Assembly: GCF_008119665.1 (NCBI RefSeq) | Contig: NZ_CP043046.1 | Coordinates: 3,472,001 to 3,536,000, forward strand | Origin: Pigmentiphaga aceris | Lineage (GTDB): Bacteria > Pseudomonadota > Gammaproteobacteria > Burkholderiales > Burkholderiaceae_B | Direction of reading: 5' to 3' | DNA: 64,000 nucleotides | Part shown: piece after piece, positions 1-8,954 of the stretch | Position numbering within the stretch: the stretch's first letter is position 1 | How the letters are laid out: every line of letters starts with the position of its first letter | The notes under the pieces: model-generated | What the model was told of the DNA's origin: nothing | Database searches by the model: none | What the model saw: the letters and a program-made list of their open reading frames with translations, nothing else | Made by a program: the position numbers and the translations under genes

Positions 1-714
1 GATCTTGGCGCGCACGCCCGGATCGCGCGCTGCGCCCTTCAATTCCAGCAGGCCCTGCTCGATCTCGGGCACTTCGTTTTCGAACAGCTGACGGATGAAG
101 TCAGGTGCCGAACGCGACAGGATCACTTGTTGACCACGTGCCTGACGGTCGATACGCAGCAGGAAAGCACGCACGCGATCGCTCACGCGCAGGTTTTCCT
201 TGGGGATCATTTCCGAGCGCGGCAGGCGTGCTTCCACCTTGCCGATTTCGATGATGGCATCACCCTTGTCCATGCGCTTGATCGTGCCGGACACAATGGA
301 TTCGCCACGCTCGAGGAAATCATTCAGGAGCTGTTCGCGTTCAGCGTCGCGGATGCGTTGCAGAATGACCTGCTTGGCAGCCTGCGCGCCGATACGACCG
401 AATTCGATCGGTTCGAGCGGCTCTTCAATGAAGTCGTCGACGTTGACGTCCGGTGCTTCGTCGCGTGCGTCCGACAGCAGGGTCTGCTGATCGGGCAGTT
501 GCAGACCAGCTTCGTCGGGCACGACTTGCCAGCGACGGAATGCTTCATGGTCGCCATTGTCGCGATCGATAGATACGCGGATGTCGACGTCTTCTTTGTA
601 GAGCTTCTTCATGGCGGACGCCAGCGCGCTTTCAAGCGCACCGAACACCACGTCGCGCGTGACATTCTTCTCACGTGCCAACGCATCCACCAACAACAGA
701 ATCTCGCGGCTCAT
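1..714 (-). CDS. nusA: Transcription termination/antitermination factor NusA (C-terminal part outside window)
   Basis: NusA binds RNA polymerase and nascent RNA and modulates pausing, intrinsic termination and antitermination. The first 238 residues are visible and begin [18 protein letters not shown], the typical NusA N-terminal domain. An S1-like segment follows ([19 protein letters not shown]) with the downstream motif [20 protein letters not shown]. The KH domains and any acidic C-terminal repeats lie beyond the left edge. The ATG overlaps the rimP stop codon as ATGA, so the two genes are translationally coupled; infB is expected next, outside the window. The frame is open to the edge, so this is a partial gene and not a truncation. 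Confidence 0.95.
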   Translation of the reverse strand, partial: MSREILLLVDALAREKNVTRDVVFGALESALASAMKKLYKEDVDIRVSIDRDNGDHEAFRRWQVVPDEAGLQLPDQQTLLSDARDEAPDVNVDDFIEEPLEPIEFGRIGAQAAKQVILQRIRDAEREQLLNDFLERGESIVSGTIKRMDKGDAIIEIGKVEARLPRSEMIPKENLRVSDRVRAFLLRIDRQARGQQVILSRSAPDFIRQLFENEVPEIEQGLLELKGAARDPGVRAKI

Positions 715-1238
715 CGCTTTTTGCCCCTGAAATTCAGAACCGGATCCAGCTTGGCGCGCTCGACTTCATCGAGTGCAAACCGCAACACCTGGATCTCGCC
801 TGCTTTTACTTCGAATTCGATGCCGAACACTTCGGCTCCCTGACCGACCATGCCGCCAGCCGTTGCGGGCTCGGCGACGACTTCAGTCGTCTCATCGGCA
901 TCTGGAAGAACCAGCGTGCCGGTAAATACTTTGCGACCGTTGAAAGCGGCACGCAATTTGATCTCTACACGCTCACCCACGAAACGCACGAAGTCGCGCG
1001 CACGGCGCAGCGGACGATCGGTGCCGGGCGAGCCGACTTCAAGCCGTGCGTAATCGAGGTTCTCGACTTCGAATACGCGCGACAGCTGTTTCGATACCGC
1101 TTCGCAATCTTCGATACGTACGCCTTCCGGACGATCGATGGTGACCCGCAGCAAACCCTGGGGCGCGCGTTCGATATCTACCAGCTCGACGTCCAGCCCG
1201 ACGAGGGACTGCTCGGTAAGCGCAAAAAGATCTGCCAT
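711..1238 (-). CDS. rimP: Ribosome maturation factor RimP
   Basis: RimP is a cytoplasmic 30S ribosomal subunit assembly factor of about 150-175 residues. This copy has 175. The family pattern is visible as [12 protein letters not shown], then [32 protein letters not shown] and [18 protein letters not shown] start at the ATG at 1238 ([11 protein letters not shown]). The frame runs open upstream to 1328, but that stretch has no family resemblance. Towards the C terminus there is an Ala/Glu/Thr-rich insertion (roughly residues 115-140), a loop that varies in length in betaproteobacteria. It overlaps nusA by four bases (ATGA). Confidence 0.95.
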   Translation of the reverse strand: MADLFALTEQSLVGLDVELVDIERAPQGLLRVTIDRPEGVRIEDCEAVSKQLSRVFEVENLDYARLEVGSPGTDRPLRRARDFVRFVGERVEIKLRAAFNGRKVFTGTLVLPDADETTEVVAEPATAGGMVGQGAEVFGIEFEVKAGEIQVLRFALDEVERAKLDPVLNFRGKKR

Positions 1239-1360
1239 GTGCTGAATAAACCTGCCTGTCGTTGAAACCTGAGTTGATCCGGGACTGCCCCGGCCGGCAT
1301 GCAGCTGAGCCGCACCGCCACGCCACACAGGCGCAGGAAACTCAGGCTCGCAGCAAACTG

Positions 1361-1396
1361 AAAAAACAAATAAAAAAGGGCTGTACTGTCCAGCCC
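1361..1396 (-). terminator. Rho-independent terminator upstream of rimP-nusA
   Basis: Read on the minus strand there is a six-base-pair stem GGGCTG/CAGCCC with a seven-base loop (1378-1396), followed directly by TTTTTTATTTG. It lies between rluB and rimP, which point the same way, so it should separate scpB-rluB transcription from rimP-nusA or act as an attenuator. Only about 120 bp remain between it and the rimP start for a rimP promoter. Confidence 0.75.
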
Positions 1397-2138
1397 TTGT
1401 ACGCCACCAAATGGCATCACGATCGGATCATGGCTGGCGCTTGCGCCAAGCCGTCGCCGCGGCGCCAGGGCTGCGGCAACTGTGGCAAGGACATGAACTG
1501 CAAATGCTGCACGTATCGTCACTGCCGACACCTGCCCTGCGATTCAACATCTTCACCACCACCGGCATCATTCGCCGGTCATTGCGCGGAATCCCGGTCA
1601 CCATGGTGAGAGCCATGGTCCGGCCAACCCGGCTGATGAAACATCAACCGTGCGCTGAACACCTTCCGAGCGATGGGGCCGACATTCTCGACCACACCAA
1701 AAGTGCCCTGCAGCATCAATTCCGCCGCCCTACCCCACGTCGTACGGCCCGGACACACCTTGCGGCTACGCCCTGAAACGACAACGCTGTACCACCTGCA
1801 TACCGCTTGTTGCCGTCTTGCCGATCTTCGATCGTTGGCTGATTCGGCTTGACCTGATTTCGTCTACCCGAAACCTGCATTCACTCAGTCACAACAACTG
1901 CTGATTGAACACTGGTCCCGAATACACGCATCCCGAACACTGATCCATTCCCAGTCACCACATTCATGTGGCGACCTGACAGAACAAAATCAAGTCTTGC
2001 CGAGCCTTGCTAACCCCAGCCCGAACTTAAACCCAAGCCCGCACCTTAAACTTTGGTGCTTAGCCTCGGAATAATATGCGATTTTGCATAATTCCTCAAG
2101 CATTCATATTAAACACGACGCCAGGCACACTCGATCAA
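1397..2138. other. Long non-coding gap between rluB and rimP
   Basis: About 740 bp without a convincing gene. The left part (about 1400-1790) is GC-rich and has several open frames; the most curious is a Cys-rich 59-codon frame at 1430-1609 on the plus strand. The right part (about 1800-2138) is distinctly less GC-rich than its surroundings. At 2068-2095 there is an imperfect hairpin (GGAATAATATGC / GCATAATTCC, loop GATTTT) just past the rluB stop, without a U-tract. No tRNA or known riboswitch could be recognised. Confidence 0.5.
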
Positions 2139-4211
2139 TCAATCACGACCACGCCGACCGCCGCGCGAACCACCGCCGCCACCGCCGATCACACCAAGAC
2201 GGGATTCGTGCGCTGCCGGGCCACGAGGCTGACGCTCATCGCTGGGACCACGGCCGCGCGACGAGTTGCCGTCGTTGGTACGCGGACCACGCGATCCAGC
2301 AGCGCGCGGTGCACCAGGGCCACCCGAACGCGCGCCACCCGGGCCCGCATTGCGTTGACCACCCGCACCACCCGCCCCGCCAGCAGCCGAGCGCTGCCCA
2401 CCGGAAGCCGCACCACGGGGGCCATTACCACGACTACCACTGCGCGGACCTTTGGTCCCTGCAGTTTCGCCCGCAACACGGTGCCCCGTTGCCCAAGGAT
2501 TCGACGCCGCGGGCGCGCCAGCAGGCTGCGCACCACGCGTACGTCGGCGCTGACCGCCCTGACCTGCGCGCTGGCCGGTTGCCGGTGCACCAGAAGGCTT
2601 GCCACCACGGCGCGGTGCAGAACGATTTCCGTCCACATCCGGGCCGCCATTGCCGTTATGACCACCGTTGGGGTGACCATTGGCAAAGCCGATCGACATG
2701 GCCACACCCGTCCCGAAGGGGTCCGACGGATAGCTGGCGTTGCCAAACGGCGCACCGCCTTGCACCTGACCGCGACGGCCCACACGAGCACCGTGCATCC
2801 CGTTCTGAGACAGGGTGCCGAAGCCCGGGGGCAACGCGCTGTCGTGCGAGAGCGGCTGCGCAGTACGGCCACGACGGCTGCTGCTTTCTTCCGCGTCGGC
2901 ACGGATGAGACCCAACTGCACCATCAGTGCCGTCGTGACATCACCCTCAAGCTCGTCCCAGCGACCGCGACGCAAGGTGCGCGGCAGAACGATGTCACCG
3001 AAGCGGGTACGGATCAGACGGCTGACCATCACACCAACTGCCTCGAACATGCGGCGGACTTCGCGATTGCGGCCTTCCTGCAGCGTGACGCGATACCAAC
3101 GGTTGCTGCCATCGCCGCCCAGGTAATCCAGCGATCCGAACGCAGCCACGCCGTCATCGAGCGTAATGCCTTCGATCAGAGCCGTACGCTGCTCTTCGCT
3201 CATTTCACCCAGCACACGCACGGCGTACTCGCGCTCGATCTCGTAGCGCGGGTGCATCATGCGGTTCGCCAGATCACCAGAGGTGGTGAAGATCAGCAAG
3301 CCTTCAGTGTTCAGATCAAGACGACCCACCGAGACCCACTTGCCGCTCTTGATCTTGGGCAGACGACCGAACACTGTCGCACGGCCTTCCGGATCATCCT
3401 GCGTCACAATCTCGCCAGCGGGCTTGTGATACAGCACCACACGCGGGGGACGACCAGAGGCACGACGCTGCACCAGCTTGCCATTGACACGCACCTGGTC
3501 GGTGGGCAGCACGCGCTGGCCGATGTGCGCCGGCTCGCCATTCACAGACACGCGGCCTGCAACGATCAGGTCTTCCATCTCACGGCGCGAACCGATACCA
3601 GCTTCAGCCAGCACCTTGTGCAACTTCGGCGCGACCGCATCGCTGGACAGGAAGCGCGTCAGGCGCTTCTTGATGTCAGGTGCCTGCTCCAGGAAGGACA
3701 GCGCTTCCTCGGCCTCGACCTCGGCCATGCGCTGTGCTTCGGGATCGAGCGGGATGTAGGTTTCTTCGATCTCCTGCACCACCGGGGCGCGCGACGCACG
3801 CGGTGCACGAGACGCACTGCTGCGCTGACCTTCACGTTGGCCCTCACCACGCTGACCTTCGCCACGTTGACCATCAGGACGCGGGCCACGCGGCTTGCGA
3901 GGACCGCGACCACGCGGTGCAGCACCTTCGCCGCGAGCCGCTGCGGGTGCCGCAGCTGCTTCAGCGCCCTCGGGAAGCGGCTTCTTGCGTTGACGCGGCG
4001 CGCGCGGCGGACGCGCAGCAGCATCAGCAGCAGGCGCTTCACCATCGGCAGCAGCAGCGCCACCCGACGCACCCTCGGCTACCGGCTCGCCTGCACGACG
4101 GCGGCGGAAGGGGGTACGCAGATTGCGCCGGCCCTTGGCCTTGTCGCCGCCGGAAGTCGCAGCACCATCAGCGGGCGCGTCGTGCGGAATATCGTGCGGA
4201 GTATCGTTCAT
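2139..4211 (-). CDS. rluB: 23S rRNA pseudouridine synthase RluB with long disordered tails
   Basis: This enzyme makes pseudouridine in 23S rRNA (position 2605 in E. coli). The catalytic core is only about residues 190-435 of 690. It has an S4 RNA-binding domain ([20 protein letters not shown], near 197-216), then the RsuA/RluB-family catalytic motif [11 protein letters not shown] with the catalytic aspartate at 299, then [14 protein letters not shown] near 380-393. Residues 1-190 are a low-complexity Arg/Ala/Pro/Gly tail containing short repeats of GEGQR type. Residues about 440-690 are a Gly/Arg/Ser/Asn-rich RGG-like tail ending GGRRGRD. Many betaproteobacterial RluB proteins carry extensions, but here they form almost two thirds of the protein. 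The ATG overlaps the scpB stop codon (ATGA). Confidence 0.93.
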   Translation of the reverse strand: MNDTPHDIPHDAPADGAATSGGDKAKGRRNLRTPFRRRRAGEPVAEGASGGAAAADGEAPAADAAARPPRAPRQRKKPLPEGAEAAAAPAAARGEGAAPRGRGPRKPRGPRPDGQRGEGQRGEGQREGQRSSASRAPRASRAPVVQEIEETYIPLDPEAQRMAEVEAEEALSFLEQAPDIKKRLTRFLSSDAVAPKLHKVLAEAGIGSRREMEDLIVAGRVSVNGEPAHIGQRVLPTDQVRVNGKLVQRRASGRPPRVVLYHKPAGEIVTQDDPEGRATVFGRLPKIKSGKWVSVGRLDLNTEGLLIFTTSGDLANRMMHPRYEIEREYAVRVLGEMSEEQRTALIEGITLDDGVAAFGSLDYLGGDGSNRWYRVTLQEGRNREVRRMFEAVGVMVSRLIRTRFGDIVLPRTLRRGRWDELEGDVTTALMVQLGLIRADAEESSSRRGRTAQPLSHDSALPPGFGTLSQNGMHGARVGRRGQVQGGAPFGNASYPSDPFGTGVAMSIGFANGHPNGGHNGNGGPDVDGNRSAPRRGGKPSGAPATGQRAGQGGQRRRTRGAQPAGAPAASNPWATGHRVAGETAGTKGPRSGSRGNGPRGAASGGQRSAAGGAGGAGGQRNAGPGGARSGGPGAPRAAGSRGPRTNDGNSSRGRGPSDERQPRGPAAHESRLGVIGGGGGGSRGGRRGRD

Positions 4212-5128
4212 GATTGCGTAGGAGTGTTCTTGTTGGATATCGGCGCGTCGTCGATCTCATCACCGGAGCCGTCCGGCGCGCCGAGTTCCGGCGATGCGTC
4301 ATGTTCAGAGGCGGCGGACGTATCCGCCGGCATATCGAATTCAGGTCCGTCCACCACAGGCCGGCTTGCTTCCGGCAACTCAGCGACGGGCTTATCTACC
4401 CGGGCATCCGCAGCAGGCGAATGCGACTCAGGCGGGTCGGTCTCAAGTAATTCAGTGCCAAGCGGTTCAGCCTTAAGCGGTTCAGTCTTGAGCGCTTCGG
4501 GATCTGGCGCTTCGGCCTGAAGCGATTCAGCATCAAGCGGCTCGGCTTCTTGCTCAGGCTCAGGTGCCGGAATCAAATCAGGCGTTCCGTCCAGCCCCGC
4601 AAGCGCCGCCACCACCGCCGTGGATTCAAGTGCGGGCAATTCATCGAGGGCTCGCAGGCCCAGGTCATCAAGAAAAGCCCGCGTGGTTCCGAACAAGGCG
4701 GGACGCCCAGGCGCATCGCGATGACCCAGGACTTCGATCCAGCCCCGATCCTCAAGCGTTTTGACGACCTGCGTGGACACCGTCACGCCACGGATTTCTT
4801 CAATATCGCCACGGGTAACCGGCTGGCGGTAGGCAACAATGGCGAGCGTCTCAAGCACCGCCCGCGAATATTTGGGTGGTTTCTCAGGGTTCAGACGCTC
4901 AAGAAACACCTGCATGGACGGCCGACTCTGGAACCGCCAGCCACTGGCCAGGGACACCAGTTCAATGCCACGGTCGCGCCATGCAAGCCGCAACTCATCG
5001 AGCCACTGGCGCAAAACATCGTTACCGACTTCGTCAGCAAACAGGCGGCGCAGATCGGATAGCTGCAATGGTTCCTGCGCACACAGCAACGCAGTTTCCA
5101 GAACGAGTTTTCCCTCGCCGGTATTCAT
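4208..5128 (-). CDS. scpB: Segregation and condensation protein ScpB
   Basis: ScpB is the winged-helix (kite) subunit of the SMC-ScpA-ScpB complex that compacts and segregates chromosomes. The family domain covers about residues 1-175 of 306, with [12 protein letters not shown] at the start and [35 protein letters not shown] and GRPALFGTT further on. I use the ATG at 5128 ([11 protein letters not shown]). A TTG 45 bp upstream keeps the frame open but lacks family similarity. The C-terminal 120 residues are acidic and repetitive, with eight five-residue units. No scpA is adjacent in the window. It overlaps rluB by four bases. Confidence 0.93.
   Translation of the reverse strand: MNTGEGKLVLETALLCAQEPLQLSDLRRLFADEVGNDVLRQWLDELRLAWRDRGIELVSLASGWRFQSRPSMQVFLERLNPEKPPKYSRAVLETLAIVAYRQPVTRGDIEEIRGVTVSTQVVKTLEDRGWIEVLGHRDAPGRPALFGTTRAFLDDLGLRALDELPALESTAVVAALAGLDGTPDLIPAPEPEQEAEPLDAESLQAEAPDPEALKTEPLKAEPLGTELLETDPPESHSPAADARVDKPVAELPEASRPVVDGPEFDMPADTSAASEHDASPELGAPDGSGDEIDDAPISNKNTPTQS
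4424..4543 (-). repeat. 8 x 15-bp degenerate tandem repeat in the scpB tail
   Basis: Eight consecutive in-frame 15-bp units encode five-residue repeats of the form E-[P/S/A/L]-L-x-x, for example [20 protein letters not shown] and ELLET. They lie in the acidic C-terminal tail of ScpB, outside the winged-helix fold. The units are diverged at DNA level, so expansion is not recent. Confidence 0.8.
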
Positions 5129-5633
5129 GGATAGCAGGTCAAACGGAGAAACGCCCCGCGAATGGCCGATCAAAGCCCAGCGTGAACGGGCCTTCCTGGC
5201 GCAACTAAGTTATTCAGCGATTTAGCGTGCCGGTCTGCACCGCAATGGGCGACCTGGCAGGATATGTCCGATATTTATCGCAACAGATGGCAAAGGGCGG
5301 CAATCGGGCATCAAGCAACGATTCCGCGCAACGCGTAGGGCCCATTGGGCCTTGGACGCAAGGCAAAAAACCTTGGCTGCCCGTAGCGGCTGGCGTACCT
5401 GATAACTGTTCGACTACTGCCTGATGTACGCAACATGCTCGTGGCACCTGCTTGATTGCACATCAGTTGATCGAACAGCGGCATGCACACCTGTAAAACG
5501 TGGGCTAGTGTAGCCCCAGGCTTTGATTCCCACAAGCGGCATGCGGCCGCTCACCGGGAAAACATCATTTCTACTGAAGTGGGTCTGCCAACCTGGCAAC
5601 ACCGACACCCAAAAAGTGCTGCCGACGCTATGC
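5129..5633. other. Non-coding region upstream of scpB
   Basis: About 500 bp between scpB (which reads leftward) and the terminator of the leftward CsbD-like gene. It must hold the scpB promoter. The open frames on both strands here are short, lack ribosome-binding sites and have unlikely compositions. I see no gene. Confidence 0.5.
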
Positions 5634-5662
5634 AAAACCCGCTGACGCAGTAAGCGTCAGCG
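5634..5662 (-). terminator. Probable terminator of the membrane-anchored CsbD gene
   Basis: A perfect nine-base-pair stem CGCTGACGC/GCGTCAGCG with a five-base loop (5640-5662). On the minus strand it is followed by GGTTTTGC. The T-tract is short, so termination may be weak. It lies 47 bp past the stop of the gene at 5710-5958. Confidence 0.5.
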
Positions 5663-5709
5663 CAAGCATGGGCACAGCGATCAGGATCGCCCATGCCCTG
5701 CCCTACCCA

Positions 5710-5958
5710 TCAACGACGGGTCAGTACCGCCAGCGCGTAGCCAACTGCGGCGGCCAACAGCAGCGCAGTAAACGGCTGCGTTTCGACTGCCTCAGTCAGT
5801 TGGTCGCGCGTGTCACCGTAAACACGTTGTGCCTTGCCGGCCACTTCGCGCAGTGCGCCTTCCGCTTTCCAGCTGTCCTGATCCAACAGCTTGCCGGCCG
5901 CGTTTTGAACCGCGCCAACCACTTCGTTCACACCACCTTCGATCTGGGCCTTGGTCAT
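5710..5958 (-). CDS. CsbD-like stress protein with C-terminal membrane anchor
   Basis: An 82-residue protein. Residues 1-55 follow the CsbD pattern (MTKAQIEGGVNEVVGAVQNA, then KAEGALREVAGKAQ), amphipathic helices of unknown biochemical role often induced by stress. Residues about 60-80 form one hydrophobic helix (TALLLAAAVGYALAVL) ending in RR, so the protein is probably attached to the inner membrane with its basic tail in the cytoplasm. The start is the ATG at 5958: AGGAG lies seven bases upstream, whereas the in-frame GTG at 5964 is too close to it. A second CsbD gene without an anchor lies upstream in the same direction. Function beyond stress response is unknown. Confidence 0.8.
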   Translation of the reverse strand: MTKAQIEGGVNEVVGAVQNAAGKLLDQDSWKAEGALREVAGKAQRVYGDTRDQLTEAVETQPFTALLLAAAVGYALAVLTRR

Positions 5959-6047
5959 TTGCACACTCCTTACGGGTTGGGAATCGGTGCCATGACAACT
6001 GACACTCGAAAAGCAATCGGCCCAGCGTCAGAGCCGGGCCGGCTGCA

Positions 6048-6086
6048 TTAACGACTTAAATTAACGACTTACATCAACGGCTTACA
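6048..6086. repeat. 3 x 13-bp tandem repeat between the two CsbD genes
   Basis: Three adjacent units, TTAACGACTTAAA, TTAACGACTTACA and TCAACGGCTTACA, immediately after the stop of the upstream CsbD gene. They are AT-richer than the flanking DNA and are not coding. Confidence 0.8.
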
Positions 6087-6092
6087 GCAACA

Positions 6093-6275
6093 TCAGTGCT
6101 TGGATGCGTCGCGCACATCGTCACGAGCCTTGCCAACGGCGCTCTGAACCTTGCCCGCTGCTTTTTCAGCTTTGCCTTCCAGTTCAGTGCTGGTGCTACC
6201 AGTCACTTTGCCGGCAACCTCTTTGACGCTGCCCTTGACTTGCTTGACTGCACCTTCGATACGGTTCTTGTCCAT
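6093..6275 (-). CDS. CsbD family stress-response protein
   Basis: A 60-residue, highly charged, Lys/Glu/Ala-rich protein matching the CsbD family (MDKNRIEGAVKQVKGSVKEV, GKAEKAAGKVQSAVGKARDD). CsbD proteins are small and often strongly induced by general stress or biofilm growth; no enzyme activity is known. The start is the ATG at 6275, with GGAGT eight bases upstream; an upstream in-frame start at 6290 has no Shine-Dalgarno. It lies upstream of the membrane-anchored paralogue at 5710 and may share its transcript. The divergent neighbour is a FUSC-type membrane protein, and the 283-bp gap between them should carry both promoters. Confidence 0.9.
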   Translation of the reverse strand: MDKNRIEGAVKQVKGSVKEVAGKVTGSTSTELEGKAEKAAGKVQSAVGKARDDVRDASKH

Positions 6276-6558
6276 GACTATGCACTCCATTGGTTATACC
6301 CCTGATGTTGGGGCTACTGCAGTTGGTGGTTGACCTATCAGCACAAACCGGACCAGCCGCATTGCAGGACCTCTTCGGTACTGCTTGGTAACCAGCATAG
6401 ACTCGCGATTCACGCGAAGCGCTTTCAGCATGTGTCGTGGTGTGACCCCGTGTTGCCGCCCACCCTGGTGCCCGCACTGCGTGTCAACCCCAGTGCACGA
6501 CCATAAGCACACGGCTTCACGTAGACTCGGACACTCTCCGAACGGCCGCAGCAAGCTG

Positions 6559-8772
6559 ATGGACTACACCCCCCTCACGATTCGAAAATTCATCTATAGC
6601 GGTCATTTTTACAGTGGGCTGCGTCGCGCCATTGGTGGCCTGCTGCCAGCTCTCGTACTGGTGGGCATTTTTGACCTGCCGCTATACGGGCTGACGGCAT
6701 CGTTCGGTGCGCTCTGCGTATCGATCGCCGACCAGCCCGGCCCGCTGCGCCACCGCACCAACGAGCTGTTCGGCTGCGCCTTGCTCAGTTGCCTGGTAGT
6801 GGGCATCACGGCGCTGGCCACCTCATATGGATGGCTGCTGTGGATTGCCGTGATCGGGCAGTGCATCCTGTTTTCGCTGTTCACGGCTTTCGGTCGCCAG
6901 GCCGGGCTGATCGGCTTTGCATGTCTGATCATCATGACGCTGACCATGCATACCCAGATTCCGCCGAACGAGGCTGGCCAGCATGCCCTGCTGACGCTTG
7001 CGGGCGGCCTTTGGTACGCGGCATTTGCGCTCACGATCAGTCACTTCCAGTGGCATCGTGAAGAACGGCAGGCCATTGCGCTGTGCATGTTCACCACCGC
7101 CGACTACCTGGAGGCCAAGTCCCGCTTCTACGATGCACGACTGGATATCGATGAGTGCTATCGCAATCTGATCGAACGACAGGCAGCAGTCGTTGAACAG
7201 CAGCAGGCCGCGCGCAACGTGGTGCTGCGGGGCCTGCCGCGCGCATCTGCCAACGCCGACGATGCGCGCCGGGTGATGCTGTTCAACCTGTTCATCAGCG
7301 TGATCGACCTGCATGAAACCGTGGTCGCCGTTCATACCGACTACGGCCTGCTGCGCCGGAGTTTTCAGGACAGCGATGTGTTGATCTTCATGCGCGACCT
7401 GGTGCGCAAGGCCAGCAAGGAAGTGGAAGACATCGGCCTTGCCTTGACGCAGAATCGCCCTTCCCGCCAGGAGATCAGCACCAAGGCGGAATTGCGCGCG
7501 CTGGAATACGAAATCGAACTGCTGAAATCGCGCGATTTCCCCAACACGGACCCGGACGCCTACGCGGCACTGATATCTACATTCAGGCGCTTGCGCAATT
7601 CGCTGCGCATCATTGATCGCCTGCATGCGAACACCGACCCGAAAAAGGCGACGACTGCACTATTGGATGTAAAGGCCTCATTCGAGCGCTTCCTGTCGCA
7701 CGAGACCGTGACGGCAGGATTGCTGTGGAGCAACCTGCGCCTGAGCTCACCGAACATGCGCCATGCGCTGCGGGTGGCGCTGGCAGCAGCTATCGTAATG
7801 ACGATGGCCGGCACCATTCTGGAAAAGCATCATCTGGAACATGCGTACTGGATTCTGCTGACGGCACTGATCATCCTCAAGCCAGGCTTCAGCCTGTCGA
7901 AGCAGAGAAATGTTCAGCGTCTGGTGGGCACCCTGGTGGGATGCGTCATCACCATCGGCATCTTGTTAAGCGTGCACTCCCCGCTTGCTCTGCTGGGCAT
8001 CATGGTGGTGTCGTCGATCATGGCCAATAGCCTGGCGATCCTGAACTTCTTTGGCAGCTCAGTGTTCACCACGGCGTTTGCCTTGATTGGCCTGCACTTT
8101 CTGTCGCCGGGCTGGCTGTCGCTGACGGGCGAACGCGCACTGGATACGGTGCTGGGATCGGCCATTGCCTTCCTGTGCAGTTACTTCCTGCCGTACTGGG
8201 AGTTCCGGCAGATGCGCAAGCTGCTGGCTGCGGCAATTACTGCCAATCGCAACTACCTGGAACGCGCCGTCAACACTTTCCGTGGCCTTGCACCAGATGC
8301 CAAGCCCAGCCCTTCTCAAGACCTGGAATATCGCCTGGCGCGCAGCCAAGTGCACACGGCTTACGCAAACTTTGCCAGCGCCTTCTATCGCATGATGCAA
8401 GAGCCGCGCTCCAAGCAAGTGGCAGTTGCTGAGTTGAACAACCTGCTGATTCAGACCCACGTCTTCGCTTCTCAAGTGACGGCGATTGCGCCGCTGCTTA
8501 GCGCCGTGCCTGCTACGTCGCCCAAGCTGGAAGCAGCACTGAGTTCGATTCTGGACAATCTGCGTGCGGCTGAAGCAGGTGCCCCCGCCAGCCCGATTCG
8601 AAGCTTCGATGCGCTGGAGGCCGACAAGGAAGTGTCGCGCACCGACGACACCACCGCCGACAATCCGGCGGTTCGGCACGAGCTTCAGCAGCTGGGCTTT
8701 CAACTGAAACTGCTGGCCAGATCGGCGGAACTGATTCGCCAGGATGCGTCAGCAGCACGCTTGCCGGGCTAA
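6559..8772 (+). CDS. FUSC (YccS/AaeB-like) inner-membrane protein
   Basis: A 737-residue protein built as two membrane blocks, each followed by a soluble region, as in the FUSC/YccS family related to the AaeB aromatic-acid exporter. The first block (about residues 15-165) includes GGLLPALVLVGIFDLPLYGL and WLLWIAVIGQCILFSLFTAF. A helical cytoplasmic domain follows (about 165-420). The second block (about 425-560) includes LRVALAAAIVMTMAGTIL and YWILLTALIILKPGF, the latter resembling the conserved FUSC signature. I start at the ATG at 6559 (MDYTPLTIRKF), because upstream codons in the open frame lack family similarity. Export of hydrophobic or aromatic compounds is inferred from the family; the substrate is unknown. 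Confidence 0.85.
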   Translation: MDYTPLTIRKFIYSGHFYSGLRRAIGGLLPALVLVGIFDLPLYGLTASFGALCVSIADQPGPLRHRTNELFGCALLSCLVVGITALATSYGWLLWIAVIGQCILFSLFTAFGRQAGLIGFACLIIMTLTMHTQIPPNEAGQHALLTLAGGLWYAAFALTISHFQWHREERQAIALCMFTTADYLEAKSRFYDARLDIDECYRNLIERQAAVVEQQQAARNVVLRGLPRASANADDARRVMLFNLFISVIDLHETVVAVHTDYGLLRRSFQDSDVLIFMRDLVRKASKEVEDIGLALTQNRPSRQEISTKAELRALEYEIELLKSRDFPNTDPDAYAALISTFRRLRNSLRIIDRLHANTDPKKATTALLDVKASFERFLSHETVTAGLLWSNLRLSSPNMRHALRVALAAAIVMTMAGTILEKHHLEHAYWILLTALIILKPGFSLSKQRNVQRLVGTLVGCVITIGILLSVHSPLALLGIMVVSSIMANSLAILNFFGSSVFTTAFALIGLHFLSPGWLSLTGERALDTVLGSAIAFLCSYFLPYWEFRQMRKLLAAAITANRNYLERAVNTFRGLAPDAKPSPSQDLEYRLARSQVHTAYANFASAFYRMMQEPRSKQVAVAELNNLLIQTHVFASQVTAIAPLLSAVPATSPKLEAALSSILDNLRAAEAGAPASPIRSFDALEADKEVSRTDDTTADNPAVRHELQQLGFQLKLLARSAELIRQDASAARLPG

Positions 8773-8954
8773 GCGTCCGCTCACTCGGATGCAGGCGCAG
8801 CTGATCTATTTACCTGGACGCGGGCCGGATCCAAACGAACACGCAGCGCGTATATGCAAGAGCATATCGGCCAAGGGCATTTGCGAATTACTATGGGGAT
8901 TGAGTTCCAGTGGCTGGCACCTGCCTGCCCAAGAACAAGGAATAAAGAAGCGCA

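Noticed and set aside
1178..1531. Minus-strand frame upstream of rimP
   Set aside because: Overlaps the 5' end of rimP and runs through the intrinsic terminator at 1361-1396.
2076..4520. Plus-strand frame of about 800 codons across rluB
   Set aside because: Thr/Arg/Ala-rich antisense translation of the repetitive rluB sequence.
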